Of a stretch of DNA of 64,000 bases, positions 63,301-64,000 are shown piece after piece. Origin of the DNA: Pseudomonadota bacterium (lineage in GTDB: Bacteria; Desulfobacterota; Desulfobulbia; Desulfobulbales; Desulfocapsaceae); the NCBI GenBank assembly GCA_023412495.1, contig JAEYNP010000129.1, forward strand, positions 8,864 through 72,863. The letters are read 5' to 3'. The first letter of the stretch is position 1, and each line of letters begins with the position of its first letter. Both the position numbers and the translations under genes were made by a program. A model generated the notes under the pieces. That model made no database searches. It saw only the letters and a program-made list of their open reading frames with translations, and had not been told where the DNA came from.

Positions 63301-64000
63301 TGTACATACTCGCCGAAGAACGATCCCGTTACCACGATACCACCCCAATCGCCGGCAAGACCGCCGCGAAAGGCGTTGGAAGAGAAGACTACAGGGGAAG
63401 ATTCCGTTGTCTCGATTAAGAGGGTCCCGTTGACGATCAGTTCTGTTTTCGAAGTATTGGAGCCGCCGAAGCTGGAATCCTGCAGGGGGGCCACTTTAAT
63501 GACGGTGCCGGGCTGGATGGTAAGCGTGACATTTTTCGGAACGGTGACGTCGCCGGTCATAAGGATCTGGCCACTCCAGTTTTCATCGGCGAAAAGGGTT
63601 CCGGCAACCTGGGTCATCTGGTTTTCCACCGTTACCATATGGCCTTCTCCCGGCGTCTCGGTATTGCTGTCCTTGTCGATTACCCGCGATTTGATCACAT
63701 AGCTGCCGTCGGTGGGGTTCGCCCAGCTGAAGCTCCAGCGGGTCGTGCCGGTCGCCACCTGCCAGCTCTGGCCGCCGTCCACTGACACCTCGACATAGTC
63801 CACCCCGGCAGGCGCCGAGGCCATCCCGGTGATCGTAATCGTCCCGCCCTTGGTCGTCAGGTTCTCGACCGGCTCGATCAGCTTCGACAGCGGCTTCACT
63901 TCAAAGCTTTGGGCCGCAGCCAGATACTCGCCGTAGTTCACGCTGCCTTTGGTTGCATCGTCGAAGATATCGTAGATCCGCCCGATGTTCTTCGGATTGT
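51336..64000 (-). CDS. Giant Rhs/YD-repeat polymorphic toxin, N-terminus beyond window
   Basis: More than 4,200 residues; the frame stays open to the right edge, so the true start is outside. Order in the protein: tail of one beta-helix unit (NPKNIGRIYDIFDDATKGSV, at the edge), Ig-like domain, a right-handed beta-helix (about 63600-62400) ending in a similar sequence (NPKNLGRIYDFYDNATKGKV), Ig/SbsA-like modules (62400-61000), several fibronectin type III domains (61000-57800), CARDB-like modules, a Gly/Cys-rich linker (55340-55150), then the Rhs shell with many YD repeats (55140-51950) and the core end DHLGTPQK ... SADPIGLDGGMNLYAYVQGN. The variable tip (51735-51339) has HDYLSVSG and, about 90 residues later, NCQTWADDV: a His...Asn-Cys order resembling permuted papain/LRAT enzymes. 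Tip DNA is AT-rich. Confidence 0.92.
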   Translation of the reverse strand, partial: NPKNIGRIYDIFDDATKGSVNYGEYLAAAQSFEVKPLSKLIEPVENLTTKGGTITITGMASAPAGVDYVEVSVDGGQSWQVATGTTRWSFSWANPTDGSYVIKSRVIDKDSNTETPGEGHMVTVENQMTQVAGTLFADENWSGQILMTGDVTVPKNVTLTIQPGTVIKVAPLQDSSFGGSNTSKTELIVNGTLLIETTESSPVVFSSNAFRGGLAGDWGGIVVTGSFFGEYVQVYHADIGIRFDGQREGSQFSLGQSVIRYAASHGIYLRGSGVHQYIANVENSKISTNGGDGIFVEAFGGAKLDTRICSNTVTDNGEAGVRINTVANGITQLSGTICNNTIADHAGYGILLDTRNNGSSSQLVIDNNTVSKSPTALQATNYYSTASSTLSLTNNRFFDGVTGLKISISYATLSPVIEDNEIHNFSADALRTELGYQGGLLPRINRNSIYYNARYGVYLQVSGPVAMSNNSLEENYIAHVYNDSSHAIDAKANWWGVDTTNEINFGSNPKNLGRIYDFYDNATKGKVDYSDWLNLYDPPATPTVAPVTSPTRDSFQVIGGTKNSESGIDINGSVAVPVNQETSWSYNFALHEGRNPISVKARNAAGMVSAAITAEIVKDTIAPVIYSSVPADGAFVTREVSKVDMTILEQTTAIDPAATAQGVMTNGLGQTIAGDWAIDNTHLVFTPAAPLLDGTYTLTLHPTDTPLGNTAEANITFTVDLGPPAAPTVDAFVSPRTQTQLTVTGGKEADTSVLMNGIEIIARNNNLTWSHTLTLKEGLNSYTVQCRDRAGNNSEPTAFSAILDTTAPVFVGTSPVHNSFSNVRPASAEFIFNEKTTSINETATIAAADIFTSKGAAVPGSWSVVNGGRIVFTPTVPFAEESYSLQVTARDILGNATAASFVFTYDATPPAAPTVGPVESPTSFILQTLSGTKESYSSIRINGTEVVPVNSAVTWSHTVRLKEGSNLFAVASSDRAGNIGSAVEVTIQYDETAPLAVDNLRADGEGDGTSVALDWTGYNEAIQGDVASYRIYILDKLFTQVGTMTPVATVPAGTFTYKVEGLSRKTRYYFAVVAVDDKNNAHTSATPISAETKDVIGPEPARNLRAAATVDAIALSWQPSANTAGDLAGYRLQVGGAEPLSFEAEVTNHDLSDLNGATAYPCTLIAVDGDGNASEPLAVTGVTALANPTGVTVIPYSGYVAIAWQPVMPVEYVKHYAIYVSESPITSIAGLTPRLRNREPSARIAWLNNGTEYHFAVATVNISDASNPVVTSVAATPNDDTLGPEFISVTAGGQPLAEMMRLTKPVAIDAIVTDPASVSRVIFKVDGQAMATDYLPTPAYFWLWNILEQSDGNHVLQLVAYDSIGNSSEISYTVQIDAAVPEAPSITEPVSGLLTNKERITVRGIAEANSQVTIEDNGLQAATNVSTDGNGTFSVEISLTEGENRLTAKAANRAGQSQPSTEVLVILDNTLPDAPQNVVATPKAGGQIRLDWRAPTGDTITGYHIYRSNGDFTAAAQATCITAKPVADTKFTDLTPEDGKWYYRLATVDGVGNEGLLSDTAAATSDRVAPKAVSIAVSPYGKTDGSRIGPGLIDLTVTVSEPLQAAPFISVVPAGGTPYAVRMQAGDATTWQGSYTVLENTPSGTAYILFSGRDAAGNRGTEIDAGGTMLLDTRGPEVVRLETVPVSPINNDEQVQMLVIIGLSEKVKEGTIPSLAYRLSGSGRADTPIATLERTAASAGEAEAWRGDFLLPADGGRDGAETLSFKFTGSDDLDNISSTIHVPNQFQIYQGGLPPLAAPAGLTGKAIAGGKVALKWEAVEGSVGYRIYRRNGSEAELQPLVSLEDTSYEDHPPAENEWVYALVSIRKVEELEAESGKSATVTVHTDATAPAAPQNLTLQLTSQGIRLDWHAPPGGETVTYALYRSSATEITSTAGLTPLATGINQLMVIDPTPSATDHCYAITARDEVGNESLPSNSAYQNFGLLPVSSFSVRQEESKLPVLSWQHPNSAKLSGYKLFLEQKSGRAALTLQPIAATSFTDSGYTGDERRYAIAAVDENGVQSLERSLLLPMLSIEPLPEERLYRGLMNKLEYRVKNQGGSAVTGIRLKVRIGGKDHISESFDLVGGEYQIVPVIVGGYDNLPDFAEAVTTAIITPNPGEKAEIVRTDFIDVGTGMPVLQFGNNEFVRGVAGEVWFRLENIGDEEIEIVTAAKNGNVDSPTIRYQLLDNDGNVLVTAPFKQIGTDDLVTLANGNVVARIAAGAAFTSQPAAILIPEGVPDELRVRLIIDKVSYHQGREDEVIMQGLTGEFTVRLADTSYYGELASITPKASFGDEDIVIAGRAIDRETGVSLASVPLKLVIAKDGFERTMEVMTDGVGAFTNNFKPLPGESGRYQVRVVHPDLLDKPVHGEFVIQKVIVTPPWINLAIPRNYEQKFALKVATGSGTALTNLRVLYQPEDQEGGVLPEGVSVTVGMPIACVGEKQTVELPVSVWANNRAADKGKFQLRVVSDESGPEGWGLVPVNTAFSTAKPALHFSPNQLESGVVRGQMVTETITLENKGLAALEEVRLALKKLDGNAAPAWLRLGIRPEVGDIEMGAKQDVPILINPGTEVAAGAYQFYLEVQSVNNPTTPIYIFVIVNEDGMGGALFKVADIYTGTTNASGELIEGLAGAKITLQNEATLVSQPERITDALGEVEYADLPAGWYKYRITATNHQEQIGRLAVKPGIIATKDVFLEYNLVTVSWEVKEISIEDKYEIVLTATFETDVPAAVVVAEPTSITLPNLKAGMVFNGEFKLTNHGIIRADDLQVVLPASDEHFRYELLAGIPDSLAAKESITVAYRVTCLKSLEQEEGTGGGCGTYTRCLSIPYTYKCANEVQTGSRTGYCWTRAWGTCSGGGGTGGGGVSIGGWSGGGTSSSYMPLPQKLSGAKCLGKPNCPCAAPPTCPPGNCPPDHISVEVGSLVDTRHRQYLRDHRDLTVPVPGGTLAVHRYYEHGRWRWNFNRDNLEFEYDSESKVTEVTRSGVIFKGSAVNADLFSYKTERIERNSTGYRWTDRAGNWMDYDESGRMTAYGLRSETIAQPIYDGDLVTGLKDRSGNQALWFSYTGNNLTAAADAAGRTVRYSYQGDLLHTVTDLLGAVTTYGYSGGRLTRVEEPGGKVRNIAYNQFGDVVTVQDDNGIGHSFEFDYDKGTREYYAYTRFPSGKVKEVWYNSDGDVNRVDINGTTVKSIKRSGRTEWQTDERGYVTRHDRDEWDNIVRTVHPDNTWEERSYSRPWNLLTSNNRMGIVTRYEYDGEGRRTAMIEAVGTEVERRTEYTYTAIGKIETTTVKGEVDAVTRFDYDIADQLLKITDPEGRTTTFNDYHASGNPQTVIDGRGFAKRYTYDDAGNLLTVRDHDNKLISEFRYDDAGNRESVLNAYLKEYKLVYDAEHRLLITEDPLGYQEKREYGPAGKPTIVTDQEGNATTYTYDSYERVSRVTDPEGNAISYNYAAPGGCSSCSGGIDLATSITYPTFTRELAYDSRKRIIAQKDIYSGRERLTAYEYDEYGRLAKVTDPEGKTTSYAYDALSRKIAETDALSNITRYGYDTRGNLIRLEEPEGPITYFEYDKSNRLIKETKPLQQELRYIYDEAGNLASMIDGNGRKSVYTYDNQNRLEKTEIFANTTATAPQKTVTWSYNEAGSLTGYNDGTTIAEYGYDDLQRRISEAVNYGSFTLNHSYSFDPTGRKKTYTDPAGRIRTFSYDKAGHPTAVDLGTAGQVSYNGYTWTRPNKMTLPGGASLAFSHDGILQLTGITAQDPAANPLLDYGYTRSASGQVKKKATEHGDYNYQYDDLYRLAQATSPHNEESYTYDGVGNRLSSAEESTWNYNDNNQLTDYGNTSFVYDNHGNMTSKTVAGVKQTYVYTPDNRLENIQNATGATVATYYYDPYGRRLWKEIGGTRTYFHYNDEGLAGEYNAAGHELRTYGYNPGSPWTTNPLFVREKDKYYWYINDHLGTPQKIIVENGAVVWEAIYDAFGRAEVLTETIVNNLRFAGQLFDSESGLHYNWHRYYDPETGRYTSADPIGLDGGMNLYAYVQGNPVNLIDPMGLWVKRCARKLGDKDNEPVKPSGNPLRHDYLSVSGTIYSFQAGDGMISSKGRIDNNEHPSNSKCQTVCDDDNFDKYVEEAAAEVGPTLYSVIAYPGTVPYILEYRNCQTWADDVIKLAKEKYLKNESCPKCFKN

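Noticed and set aside
63941..63943. GTG at 63941 as the start of the giant Rhs gene
   Set aside because: The frame continues in-phase to 64000 and those codons encode a repeat of a sequence found again near 62410-62480, so the start is outside the window.
1..64000. tRNA, rRNA or CRISPR features
   Set aside because: Scanned by eye for T-arm motifs, rRNA segments and regularly spaced repeats; none found. A tRNAscan/CRISPR search would settle it.

Overview
The window looks like chromosomal DNA of a GC-rich Gram-negative bacterium, most likely a Desulfobacterota member (sulfate reducer or relative, e.g. Desulfobulbales). This is inferred from gene content: a bacteriohemerythrin, a cAMP-domain/aspartase fusion, a TRAP transporter next to a two-subunit glycolate/lactate-type dehydrogenase, many sensory genes, and short dispersed palindromic repeats. 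No 16S rRNA or other marker is present, so the placement is tentative. I saw no tRNA, rRNA or CRISPR array.

Left part (1-18.2 kb): a cut-off chalcone-isomerase-like exported protein, Hsp33, an FMN 2-hydroxy-acid dehydrogenase, citrate synthase, a hemerythrin with one iron ligand replaced, an AraC regulator and an EamA exporter. Then comes a complete siaABCD-type operon (phosphatase, kinase, phospho-switch protein, diguanylate cyclase; 8.2-12.3 kb). It is followed by an asparagine/aspartate catabolic pair (asparaginase; aspartase fused to a cyclic-nucleotide-binding domain) and an opposite-strand group of SH3 protein, GNAT and IclR regulator. MITE- and REP-like repeats punctuate this part.

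Middle (18.7-34.6 kb): a Wsp/ACF-like chemosensory operon, cheW - cheR-TPR - cheW - mcp - mcp - cheA-REC - cheB - REC/kinase/REC. The first mcp carries one in-frame TAG. A zinc alcohol dehydrogenase and a REC-PAS-GGDEF-EAL-REC protein follow; the latter's GGDEF looks dead and its EAL intact. With siaABCD this makes at least two routes to surface or aggregation behaviour and c-di-GMP control.

34.9-41.2 kb: dctP-dctQ-dctM, glcD, glcF and an XRE-cupin regulator, which together read as uptake and oxidation of a 2-hydroxy acid.

Right part (41.2-64 kb): an accessory island around an Rhs/YD polymorphic-toxin locus. A giant Rhs protein (more than 4,200 residues, running off the right edge) ends in a variable tip with a papain/LRAT-like His...Asn-Cys signature and is followed by a small AT-rich candidate immunity gene. 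Further downstream is an orphan Rhs tip with a phospholipase A2 motif and its own AT-rich lipoprotein partner. Between them lies a four-gene unit (two small proteins, CHC2-TOPRIM-ATPase primase-like protein, tyrosine recombinase). Each tip/immunity pair abuts one copy of a ~440-bp structured non-coding repeat (42454-42894 and 50361-50803). The other side of each repeat abuts an XRE regulator + antitoxin + toxin trio. This repeated architecture (Rhs tip - immunity - structured element - TA trio) is the most novel-looking thing in the window.
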